DNA of 60,000 bases from contig CM043967.1 of the NCBI GenBank assembly GCA_014529385.2, forward strand, positions 128,813,182 through 128,873,181, in the 5' to 3' direction. The DNA comes from Adiantum capillus-veneris (taxonomy: Eukaryota; Streptophyta; Polypodiopsida; Polypodiales; Pteridaceae). A model generated the notes under the pieces. That model had not been told where the DNA came from, ran no database searches, and was given only the letters and a program-made list of their open reading frames with translations. Position numbers and translations under genes: made by a program. Below are positions 11,601 to 21,312 of the stretch, one piece after another (position 1 is the first letter of the stretch; each line of letters starts with the position of its first letter).

Positions 11601-13765
11601 CCAATGGTTCTTCTTATTCTTTCTCTAACTCCTTGGCATTTACTATCTTTGTGGTATCTACACTTTTCCACCTTCTAAGATCAAGTTCTTCATCCACTGT
11701 GGAATTACAAAGAGCATCCAATTGCGTTATTTGATCATTGGTATAGGAAACATATATTACCTTTCTCGGTTGTTGTAGTGCCTCTTTAGTCCCATATCCT
11801 AATGAGAAGATGTCTATTACTTGATCATCTTCTTTGACACAGATCCATTTGATTGCACAACGCATACAAAAGGCTTTGGCCATGGTCACAGCATCATAAT
11901 TGTCGTTGTTGATGCAAACAGAATACATTGGCTCTAACAATGACTGCTCAACACTGGAATAGTTGGTGTATTGCTCTCCTTGACTAAAGAATTCCAAAAT
12001 CCCAAAAATTACTTCACAAAGAGCACATTTTTGGATATTCTCTGATTCTATTAAGGAGCTCAAAGGTAGAACATGCATTTCATACCATTTAGCTTTTTCA
12101 GACATTGCCTTCTCTAGGGAGGTAGCATGTTGATACTTGACTAAGCCAGCGGATTACAAACTCTGATGGTTGATGTGCCTCCCCCTTCCCCCCCCCCCAC
12201 ACACACACATATTCCATCAATTACTTTACCAAATTGGATATCACTCCAACCACTAGATATAAGACTTTTGTGTGTTGTATCTATGATATATTCTCACTGC
12301 AAAGAAACTCAATGTTTTCTTAATTCTTCCAATGCACTTGATTGTCCATGGTAAAGTGAAATGAAAATTAGAAGTGTCTTTCTTTTGTGCAATGATCCAT
12401 TGCACATATCCCTTGGTGATTTCTGGAAGTGGTTGTTTCTCCTTTGCTTCTTGTAGCTCAATATTAATCCATTGAGTACAGATCGTGAAGATAGATTTGT
12501 AGATTTCATCTGTAATGTTAATGAGACTTACATTCTTCCCATGAGTTAATTTTTGCTAACGGATATAGCTCTTTAAACACCATCAACATTTGAGCCACAA
12601 AAACCTTGGTTTGCTTTAAGTTCATTGAACGTGAAGAGAGGTCAAGCATGTTTTCTTGATGTGGTTGCCTATCACTATCTTCCAAACCTTTTAGGCATCT
12701 GAAGGTTGTTATGCATGGCTCTTTCCCACGAGTAGCTACTGCTTGATACTTCTCCAAGATATTTACCCATTGGTTGTAGATTTCATCATCATACATGACC
12801 ATGTGTCCTTCCTTATTGGCAAATGATTGATGGTTGAACGTGATGTTTTTCACATTTACAAAGGCCTTCAGATTTATTTTTTTAAAGAAAATAACTTTAT
12901 TTCAAGATGTATTTGTAAAGAAAATGAGCATAGGAAAGTGAAACTTACATCCCAAAGTGCTCGCATCACATGACCCAACAGGAACTCCTCCCTTGGTTTT
13001 TGTTGGTTTAGAGGAGGCAATCCATTGACTACGAACATGCTTTAAGACCTCCACATAAGGTTGGTGCTTCAATGATGTTATTCTCTCCATGTCCTCCATT
13101 TTGGATATTCAAACAACAACCTCTTTGGGAGCATCTACCACTATCCTTGAACTTTTAAACTTGTAGAACTCTTTCCTTGAAGCATACTTAGTGCTCTTGT
13201 TGCACAGAAAAGCTCTAGCTACTATGATGCAATGTTGGCCAGAGAGAATCCAATAGTGGTATGTAACCAGCTTGTCTCCATGCACTTCAGCTATTTGGAG
13301 AGACATTTTTGTAATTATATTATACAGCATCAGGTTTGATGGAGTGGAGATTGGTCTAGAGTGCCCTACAGACAAGGGTCTGCATTTGTAGGCTTCTAGT
13401 GCAAGGTTTCATTGGTCAACTAAGATTAATTGGGTAAATTGCACTCCAAATATAAAATAGTGTGAAATTCCAACATATCCATCCAGCCCACTCTTAGAGG
13501 TTTTTGTAACTTCTTTATCGAGATCTTTTTCTTTTGGTTGGAAAATAGAGTTCAACATAGCTAAGGAGGCTAAGGAGGTTGAGTCCAGGACCATTGCCAC
13601 ATAGGGGGTTTCAATTGTGGGGTTTAAATAGGTATATTGGCATGTCCTGCTTGTTGAGTCTCTAAGGGTATAATTGAAAGATATTCTTGGGACACATCAT
13701 TATTGTTTTTGTTAAGTATGGAGCCTGATTTACCCTTGTAATTTTCTGTGGTAAAAGCGCACATT

Positions 13766-14450
13766 TGTAAGGCCCCCATTATGAGGAGAAGCCATCGTGC
13801 GTGAAGGAAAATCACTCACCGGAAACCAAAATTTTCACGGACAAGAATCAGGGGCAACTTTAAAGGCCTCGGGGACGGAGGCCCCCGAGACTTTTTTTTC
13901 GACGGAATATTCTTTTTTGCCGGAATATTATGGCCGGACGACGGCCGGAAAGTGGTCGGAAAACAACCGGTCGGTTGGCCGGTGGTCGGAAGTCAATGGC
14001 CGGTGGCCGAATTCAAAAGCGGACTTGTCTTCTCAAGGGCGGCCACACATGGGCGGATTGGAGGGTCCGATTTGGACTTATTTGCACAAGGACGGATACA
14101 CATGGCTGTCTCTCATAAGAGAGGGCAGCCCTTTTGGCCTATAAAAGGAGGCCATTTCTACACACATTTCATAGTGTGAAGTTGATGCAACAAGGTGAGT
14201 GTGAGGTGGTGAGAGTGAAGCAAGGCGGGAGCTCCATTAAGGGTATAATCCCTTTGTAAACTACTTCTTGTTTTGAAGTACTAAAGCCATTGAGTGGCTG
14301 CTTTCCCGTGGACGTAGCCCACATTGGGTGAACCACGTATATCGTGTGTACTCTCTCTCTCTCTCTACTCTATAATCTCGTGTATATAAATCTATCTCTC
14401 TCCATTAATTAATCTACTCAATTATCTATTTAGCTACGTCTTATTTCCTA
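13766..14450 (+). repeat. Probable solo LTR (Copia-like)
   Basis: It begins TGTAAGG and is flanked by ACATT on both sides (13761-13765 and 14451-14455), a 5-bp target duplication. With that placement the right end is ...TTCCTA rather than ...CA; ending at AACA (14453) instead would lose the match. Near its end is CCCGTGGACGTAGCCCACAT followed by GGGTGAACCACGTATAT, a layout common near the 3' end of plant Copia LTRs. A TATAAAAGG box lies at 14140. No internal region is present, so it fits a solo LTR left by recombination. It interrupts the minus-strand coding remains. Confidence 0.75.
14140..14148 (+). promoter_or_regulatory. TATA box in solo LTR
   Basis: TATAAAAGG, about 310 bp from the LTR's right end, in the right place for the element's U3/R promoter. 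Confidence 0.55.
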
Positions 14451-14989
14451 ACATTTTTCTCCAAGTGAGGGATTCTCACTCTGCTTGAGAGTCTTAGCTT
14501 GACTTACTTTACCTATATTGCCATTATTTCGCTTATTATTCTTCTTTGTGCTACTCAATTTACCCAAATACTGAGTGACTTTCTTAAAGCTCTCAATATA
14601 TATGTCTATGAAGTTCTCACTTAGAGTTTCCTCTGTAAGATCTACCCACCTTGCTTTTGACATTGAGAGTCCATCACTTATAAACTTCACCAAGTCTTGA
14701 GCAAAGGCCACGGGCTCCAACAAGTAGGAATCACCGTTCAGTAGATTTACTTTGAGGCATGGAGACATATCAAGATCTAAACAATCTTTCTTTAGCTCCT
14801 TAATAACCCCACAGTCTTTGAAGGTCAATTGCTCTTTATTTTGAAAGAATAAATGGACCCTCTCATCACATTCACCATTTGGTAAGTGAAAATCTAGATA
14901 CCAAGAACTTGGTGCTAGCCTATTGCATCAATTGACTTTGACATTCTCTTAGGTGCCATTTTTTGTAAAATTAACAACATGTATTTTGT

Positions 14990-17110
14990 AAAGATGGATA
15001 TTAATACACCTCTATGGACCTAGGGACATAGAGTCTCATGTATGTTATTGAAGAGACTTATGGCCCTAGGTCCAAAGGATGCCAGCAAAATGGTTCTACA
15101 AGCGCATTCAGACTACCCCATGGACGGAGGATCATAGGATATCTTATGAAATTAAAGGAAACTTGAAGCCATAGGATACCAAAGTAGTTGTAGCCCTTGA
15201 ATGTCTTAAATGTCTTTATTGGTCAATGCCTATAGTCATGGGTGCGACATATGTGCACACACATGTCTACATGACAATGCATGTAGTTCAAAAACCCACA
15301 TTTCCTTCTACTTTAATTTAAACTTGTGACCTCTACTGTAAGCCTAGACTTACTAGAATTTCAAAAGATGCATCTTAGCTTGGTTATATAGAACTACACA
15401 TACTAGGAATATATTATAGGTTTCCCTCTATTGTAAAGAGAGATCCTTTGGCCCTAGGGCCATAGAGTGCCCTTTGGTATGATGTGAGATTCTATGGACT
15501 TAAGGCCATAAGGTGCCAATGTATAAGGTTAAGGACATAGGTTGCTCTTTAATGCTCTTTGAGAGATTCTACATTGACCCCTAGGCCATCCTCTAGCCTC
15601 AAGTCCCATGAATTTCTCTCTTGTATGATGTAAGACCCTATGGCTTTAGGGCCAAAGGGCACCAATGTATAAGCTCAAGGGCCCAAACGCTCTTTAAGAG
15701 ATTCTATATTGACACACAGTCCACCCTATGGCCCTAGGGCCATAGAGTACCCTTTAGTATTATGTGAGATCATATGGACTTAGGGCCATAAGGTGCCTGT
15801 GTATAAGTTCAAAGGCCATAGGTTGTTTTCCTCTATTCCAATGAGAGACCCTATGGACCTAGGGCCACAGGGTGCCAATGCATAAGCTGAAGGGCCATCG
15901 GTTGTTTCCCTTTATTCCACTGAGAGATCCTATGGACCCAGGGCCACAGGGTACCAATGCATAAGCTCAAGGGCTATAGGTTTCTCTCTATTGAAAATAG
16001 AGATCCTATGGTCCTAGGGCCATATGGCTAGTGTAGTGCATATGTTAGTTCCCTTGAATGGCCCAAATGCTCTTTGAGAGCTTCTACATTGACACCTAGT
16101 CCACCCTATGGCCCTAGGGCCATAGAGTTCCCTTTAGTATTATTTGAGATCCTATGGACTTAGGGCCATAGGTTGTGTCCCTCTATTCCAGTGAGAGATA
16201 CTATAGACCTAGGGACAAAGGGTGCCAATGCATAAAGCTCAAGGGCTATACGTTGCTCTCTATTTCAAACAGAGATCCTATGGTCCTAGGGACATAGGTC
16301 TAACATAGTGCATATGATGGTGCCCTTGAATGGACCGTTGAGAGCTTCTACATTGACCCTTAGGCCATCCTCTAGCCTTAAGGCCATAGGCTCCTCTCTA
16401 TTATGATGTGAGATAATATGGCCTTAGGGCCTTGGGGTACCAATGTATAAGCTCAAGTGACCAAAGGCTCTTTGAGAGCATCTACATTGACACATAGTCC
16501 ACCCTATGTCCCTAGGGCCATAGGGTGCCTTTTAGAATGATGTGAGATCCTATGGACTTAGGGACATAAAATGCCAATGTATAAGATCAAGAGCCATAGG
16601 TTGTTTTCCTCTATTCCAGTGAGAGATCCTATGGACCTACGGCCACAGGGTGCCAATGCATAAGCTCAAGGGCCATAGATTTTTCTCTATTGCAACTAGA
16701 TATCATATGGTCCTAGGGCCATAGGCTATCGTACTGCATATGTTGGTGCCCTTGAATGGCCCGAATAATGATTGAGAGCTACCATAGTGCATATTTTGGT
16801 GCAGTTGAATGGACCAAATGCTCTTTGAGAGCTTGTACATTGACCACTAGGCCATCCTCTACCCTTAAGGCCATGGGTTCCTCTCTAGTATGATGTGAGA
16901 CCCTATGGCCTTAGGGCCATAGGGTACCAATGTATAAGTTAAGGGACCAAAGGTTCTTTGAGAGCTTCTACATTGACACATAGTCCACTCTATGGCCCTA
17001 GGAGTGCCCTTTAGTATGACATGTGATCCTGTGGACTTAGGGTCATAAGGTGCCAATGTAGAAGGTTAAGGGTCAGAGGTTGTTTCCTCTACTCCAATGA
17101 GAGATCCTCA
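14990..17110. repeat. Tandem array based on palindrome CTATGGCCCTAGGGCCATAG
   Basis: Dozens of diverged short units carry CCTATGG-nnn-TAGGGCCATAGGGTGCCAATG followed by a TATAAGCTCAAGGGCCATAGG tail. The 20-bp palindrome is perfect at 15726-15745 and 16106-16125 and has one mismatch at 16504-16523. Related copies lie near 15446, 16990 and 17382. Spacings between the best copies are 380, 398, 486 and 392 bp, so a higher-order repeat of about 390 bp holds several subunits of about 70-100 bp. Short frames inside it repeat the same peptides and are not genes. Confidence 0.9.
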
Positions 17111-17472
17111 TTAGGAGAAACTGGGACTCAATTTCGAGCCGTGTAAGAAATGCCAACTCAACATAGAGAGAGGTAATTCTAGAAAATACAAAAGTAGTTT
17201 TCTTGAATTCTATTTCTCATAGTACATATGTAAAAGTTTGCTCGATCACTTAAATTCATGCTTGTACAAAAGGCTCTTTTCAAGAGCTCAACTTAAGTGT
17301 ACACAAAAATGGTGCATATGTAAGTGCCCTTGAGTGGCCAGAATTCTCTTTAAGAGCTTCTACATTGACACCTAGTCCACCCTATGGCCTTAGGTACATA
17401 AGGTGCTAATGTATGCCCAAAAACCTTAGGATATCACTTTAAAATGCTGAAATTTGACTTCTCTAGCTCAAC
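17111..17472. other. Flank of the palindrome array
   Basis: Non-repetitive sequence at 17111-17330, then one more array monomer (17340-17410) with CTATGGCCTTAGG. No coding signal. Confidence 0.5.
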
Positions 17473-17600
17473 ATATAGCATTTTTAAGCCTAGGGTCTCA
17501 TGAGGTCAGAACCAAGCGAATAAAGAACCCAAAGACCCCTCAAGAGACTCTATTCTCTTGGTTTTGACCTCATGAGACCCTAGGCCTCAAAATGCTATAT
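17473..17600. repeat. Long hairpin with 50-bp arms
   Basis: 17473-17522 and 17551-17600 are inverted copies matching at 46 of 50 positions by eye, with a 28-bp spacer. Each arm contains GCCTAGGGTCTCATGAGGTC. It is followed by a second, shorter inverted pair. A MITE remnant, or a foldback that could give a structured RNA; no target duplication is evident. Confidence 0.85.
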
Positions 17601-17605
17601 CTTGA

Positions 17606-17697
17606 ATCCTAGGGCCTCATGAGGTTAGAACCAAGCGAATAGATGACCTTGAGGGGTCTCTAGGACCTCTATTTGCTTGGTTCTGACCCCTATGTAG
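17606..17697. repeat. Second hairpin of the same family
   Basis: A diverged direct copy of the first arm (17606-17650, AACCAAGCGAATAGATGACC) pairs with an inverted copy (about 17667-17697, GGTCC...TTTGCTTGGTTCTGACC). Together with the preceding hairpin this makes a two-unit tandem array. Confidence 0.7.
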
Positions 17698-17893
17698 TCT
17701 TGAATAGTGGCCTTCAAATCGATGAAATTTCTTGGTAACTGTGTGCTGAGATTTACAGATCCTCTCTTGCAAATTGTACTGTTGTTGGGCAGCCTGTTGT
17801 TTCATGTAAGTAGCAAACTGCTGCATCATTTGCTGCATGGCAGCCTCTTGCGATGTCGACATCCTTTCACCACACTGCTCACCCCGGCTCATT
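17617..17893 (-). pseudogene. Gypsy gag N-terminus, truncated
   Basis: Minus-strand frame starting MSRGEQCGERMSTSQEA. It has a Gln/Met-rich coiled-coil-like stretch (QQMMQQFATYMKQQ) followed by TVTKKFHRFEG, which resembles the start of plant Gypsy gag proteins. Homology stops at about 17710, where the frame runs into the hairpin repeats. Together with the adjacent primer-site-like sequence this marks the 5' start of a minus-strand Gypsy element whose remainder is missing. Confidence 0.55.
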
Positions 17894-17910
17894 TCGCGTC
17901 GGGTTCACCA
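17892..17910 (-). promoter_or_regulatory. Candidate primer binding site
   Basis: On the plus strand TTTCGCGTCGGGTTCACCA looks like a tRNA 3' end with CCA; its complement, TGGTGAACCCGACGCG, would be a Gypsy primer site just upstream of the gag start. The LTR end that should precede it is not clear, since no CA terminus lies right next to it. Confidence 0.5.
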
Positions 17911-18839
17911 AGAATTTCAGGGGATAATTGTGCGAAAGGTGAGCCAGGAAGGCACCGGGCCCCTGGCTGTGAGAGGTGTGGGAAAAAAGGTGTAGCAGAT
18001 GCAATTACCGACAATAGTATTCAAAACAAGCAGCTTGCCTAATTTCAGTTAATCAACAGAATCCATGATTAAGAAATCCCTAATGGAGGCTTAATGCTCC
18101 TTACAAGAAGAAATCCTGGCTTAATCCAGGTGCTAAACAGGAAAATTAATAAAATTTTGCTTTGCCTTCTGCTTCCCGATTTGAATGTCAATGATGGCTT
18201 TGAAGCTTTCATTGGGCTTAGGGAATCCGAGAGAGCTTCCTCGCAATTAATGCGAGCTTAAGAGCTTGTAGAGGTTAAGAATTCGGATTAAGAGCTTAAG
18301 AATTTTAGGGTTCTAAATGGTTTTCACGTTTAAAGATTAAGAGAATCAAGCTTATCAGATTATGAGCTTGTGGATTATAGCTTATGAAGGGGCTTAAGCT
18401 TATGAGGGTTAAGAGCTTGAAGATTAGGAGGAGAAGCTTAAGAATATCCCTGCTTATGAGGAGGAGGAGAAGCTTATGAATATCCCCTCTTATGAGGAGG
18501 AGGAGAAGAGCCCAAATCACACGATTCCCTTCCTTTTTTAGGTTGCATGCTGCCCCCTCTAAAAATATCCTACCCATTAGCAATGTCCCTGATGGGTGGC
18601 GGACATGGCAGGAACCGTCCCCATGATGTGGCGGCATCGAAATCCCAACTCCGCCAAACTTGTCGCAAATGGTGCCGAAGAGGAGCACCTTCCATCTCTG
18701 CGGCGCCTTCAACTTCCACTCATAGAGGCCGGCGCGAGCTTATGTCTCTTCTCTCTGCGCCGCTACTCGCTAATCCCCACCATGACTTTTATTTCCTTCC
18801 TTGCTTACACACTTAATAAGTTTTTTTTTTAATCAAGTG
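17911..18839 (-). other. Possible Gypsy LTR or leader with purine-rich repeats
   Basis: This lies just upstream, in element orientation, of the primer site, so it is the place for a 5' LTR. No matching second LTR is in the window. 18400-18520 has repeats of about 45 bp of AGGAGGAGAAGCTTATGAAT type, which explain the Leu-rich 135-codon frame across 18305-18712. I would not call that frame a gene. Confidence 0.4.
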
Positions 18840-19900
18840 GACGCCCACCCCTTGGTTGCCTTTGGGCAGCCTTTGGGTTGGCTTGGGCGGGCAGCCATGC
18901 CCTTGGCCATTTCAAGAAGGGCATCACATTTGGCATAGCATTGCCAGTCACCGCATTGCCGAGCACGACAACTTTCATCAGTAGCATTGCCAAGCATTCC
19001 CTTCATTGACGCCCCTAAGTAATGTAAGGTAATGTACGGCCTAACATTTATCACAAATGCCGGGCAAGCATTGTCGAACACAACATCTTCATACAATTTC
19101 CATCGATTAGCAATATCATCATGACTAAAATCTTCCTGCAAGAAGTAAGCGTAAGTGATTGCTTTTGGAGAGTTGACCCGTCAAGGCTCCGCATCGGCCC
19201 TCATTTGGCATACACATCGACTAAGAAATTGTCCAGCAAGCATTTTGTATACATTCTGTCCAAGGCAGTGTTGGCCTTTCCCCACAATATTTGCATTCCA
19301 AAACCCGAAAAAAGACAAATACTTCAAGATGGCACTCCAACTGAGTGGACCGGGCTAGTGTGGACCCGGCCCCATTTCTTAAACAGTCAATTTGGCAACC
19401 GTAAACCCGATCTCCGATCTAAAAAGACCGACATGCTCCACAAAGTGAGCAGTTCAGCCTGATGCATTCATTTCATTTTTATCCCCTCAGCTGTTGTTGC
19501 CCAATCCGGCATGGATCTGCAATCGACTTGAACTTTAAACTGCCATAACGTCTTCATCGTAGCTCCAATCGATGAGCCGTAAGGAAAGGACGGTAGAGCA
19601 CATTGAGCACTGCATTTCTAGGGCACAATACCCCATTTGTGTTCATTTTAAGCATAACACTTTATAGCATCATTAAGGCATTGTTTGGCCCTTTCAGCCG
19701 CATTTGACATACATTCAACATTGAACTCGACCTACAACCAGCCCTTAATCACTTTTCATTAAACATATAAGCTTCAAACAAACTTAATGTGCATTTTTTT
19801 GGCATCTTTCTTTGCATGTGAGCGGATCTGCACGACAACGTTTTTCTCTTAGCACTCGCTTAAAGCTTGCTAAGTGGTCAGATAGATCCCCTAATCCATT
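18840..19900 (-). pseudogene. Decayed gene-like sequence, possibly helical-repeat protein
   Basis: Minus-strand reading gives protein-like blocks in shifting frames: VECMSNAAERAKQCLNDAIKC near 19720-19660, LWGKANTALDRMYTKCLLDN near 19290-19230 and, open at 18833-19141, DDIANRWKLYEDVVFDNACP plus CYAKCDALLEMAKGM. Stops and shifts separate them. The Ala/Leu/Cys helical pattern suggests TPR-like repeats, but I cannot name a family. No introns are obvious, so a processed pseudogene is possible. The lack of a poly-A tail or target duplication leaves that open. Confidence 0.35.
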
Positions 19901-19953
19901 ATATTTTTCTGACCCATTTCTAAAAATCAGCTAGTCTGACGCGTTTGTTTGGT

Positions 19954-20475
19954 TCAATTCCCGTTCTCCTGGAAGTTGGTCCTGTTCCGATTCTGTTGGA
20001 AATAGTGACTCATGTAGCCATGGACTGGCCTTAGTGTCACCTGGTTTTCTACGTGATGAGGTTTTTCTGGTTTCTTAACATTACTCTCAGATGATCTCGC
20101 ACGGTGTTCATCTCTTGGAATTGTTTCTGGTCCTTGTCCCAATATCCAATCCCTTATGGAATACCCTTGGTATTTGGTTTGTTCTACCTCCTCAAGAGTC
20201 ATCATAACAAAGTTGTTGTTATAACAATCGCTAAATAGGAAGGTTGGTAGGTCTGTTGATCCCTTATCTTTGATCTTGGATATATAGATGATCTTCATGG
20301 CCGTTAGTTGTCTTGATTTGGCATGCATAGTCCACAGAAGATCTTTTATGTTTCTATCCTCCCAAAAATAGACTCCGATCCTAAGATTATCCATACTAAG
20401 CCGTTTCAAAGGCTTCAAATCTACTTGATTGTATCCCTTGAATTCTAAAGTTGGCGGTCTTTCTTTTGCTGACAT
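19954..20475 (-). CDS. Unrecognised reading frame of 173 codons
   Basis: Opens MSAKERPPTLEFKGYNQVDL and holds RIGVYFWEDRNIKDLLWTMHAK and FVMMTLEEVEQTKYQGYSI, ending in a basic, Asn/Gln-rich tail. It is longer than chance for this AT content and has a protein-like composition. It lies just downstream of two other minus-strand frames that may belong to the same decayed gene. I recognise no domain. Candidates are a mobile-element accessory protein or a decayed host gene. Confidence 0.35.
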   Translation of the reverse strand: MSAKERPPTLEFKGYNQVDLKPLKRLSMDNLRIGVYFWEDRNIKDLLWTMHAKSRQLTAMKIIYISKIKDKGSTDLPTFLFSDCYNNNFVMMTLEEVEQTKYQGYSIRDWILGQGPETIPRDEHRARSSESNVKKPEKPHHVENQVTLRPVHGYMSHYFQQNRNRTNFQENGN

Positions 20476-20536
20476 ATCTAGGATTATGGTGTTTACTTCT
20501 AACCCCTATTTGTCTACCCACATCAGGGTTTTCAAC

Positions 20537-20800
20537 TTATACATACTGAGTTTCGTTTCTATCCATGTACATTTTTACTTGTTTGTTTGCCCTAATCTCT
20601 TCTTCAAACTCAATACCATGGTCATCAATGCGAATAGCATACTCCTCGTTAGGGTCCAAGTAAACATGGGCTCCATGGCGGTTGGTCTTATAAAAAGAGA
20701 GTATATGCTTATAGTGTATTGTCATTCCGGTTTTCAAGTGAGTCGAGTAAGAAGACATTTCAGATGTCGAATATAAAAAAAGTGTCTGAGACCTCTTCAA
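20537..20800 (-). CDS. Unrecognised reading frame of 87 codons
   Basis: Contains an acidic block, DPNEEYAIRIDDHGIEFEEE, after a Tyr/His-rich start. It is on the same strand as the 173-codon frame downstream but in a different frame. Protein-like composition; no family recognised. Confidence 0.3.
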   Translation of the reverse strand: MKRSQTLFLYSTSEMSSYSTHLKTGMTIHYKHILSFYKTNRHGAHVYLDPNEEYAIRIDDHGIEFEEEIRANKQVKMYMDRNETQYV

Positions 20801-20895
20801 GAATTGTGTGCAAGGGATTGCGTTGATTCACGCTTTCTTCGGTGGATACTCTACTGGAGGTTTCTCCGAGTATGCCTTGATTTCCTAGTACACGA

Positions 20896-21165
20896 CTAGA
20901 TATAAGGTTCATATAGACTTATGAATCCCGAGATAGAGTATTCACCTTTGGATTGAACTCTCGTCAATTTCCACTTGATTCGATTGCAACTTTCTGTCAA
21001 GCTACTGATTCCTCGTCTCCAACCTAAGTCGTGTATAAATTTGATCAAGTTAGCTATTCTTCTATAAAGACAGTAAGTTTTTGCTAACTCTCGTGATTGG
21101 TCTATGTGTATCACTCCAAAGCGAGCTATGGGAGTCAAACTGACTTTCAGATTCGACTTTAGCAA
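20896..21165 (-). CDS. Unrecognised reading frame of 89 codons
   Basis: The most upstream of three minus-strand frames in this block (LKVSLTPIARFGVIHIDQSR). It may be the N-terminal part of the same decayed gene, since it shares a frame with 19954-20475. No domain recognised. Confidence 0.3.
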   Translation of the reverse strand: MLKSNLKVSLTPIARFGVIHIDQSRELAKTYCLYRRIANLIKFIHDLGWRRGISSLTESCNRIKWKLTRVQSKGEYSISGFISLYEPYI

Positions 21166-21312
21166 AAAATCAAAGGATTAATCTGCAACTTGAAAACTGA
21201 GTGAACGTGTACCAATTTGAATCCGATTGAACCCAAAATTGCTCGATGGCTTTGTATTATGCTGGTCTTAACACTTGACAAGTTCAAAAGTCAAAACTAA
21301 TGTCCCTGGGTA

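Larger units (their letters stand above)
11614..14959 (-). pseudogene. Decayed coding region of unknown family, split by a solo LTR
   Basis: Consecutive minus-strand segments read as protein-like sequence but are broken. A possible start, ATG at 14959 (MAPKRMSKS), shifts frame within about 15 codons. It continues as 14448-14828 until the LTR at 13766-14450 cuts it. It resumes past 13765 and runs through 13600-12902 in one frame with in-frame TGA stops at 13409 and 13109. A plausible intron (GTAAGT donor at about 12951, CTGAAG acceptor near 12869) leads to a segment at 12518-12853 (YDDEIYNQWVNILEKYQAV). Further pieces are at about 12309-12509 and 11614-12105, the last with a CX2C pair (CALCEV). 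I recognise no domain. It may be an old host gene or a transposon ORF; the spliced layout and several stops argue for a pseudogene. Confidence 0.5.

Noticed and set aside
16865-17056. Short minus-strand frame with repeated peptides
   Set aside because: Translation of array monomers; the repeats come from DNA repeats.
14990-17110. CRISPR-like array
   Set aside because: Units are contiguous, diverged and palindromic with no unique spacers of constant length, and the context is a plant genome.
18305-18712. 135-codon Leu-rich frame as a membrane protein
   Set aside because: The hydrophobic stretches come from AGGAGGAGAAG repeats read in antisense and repeat the same peptide.
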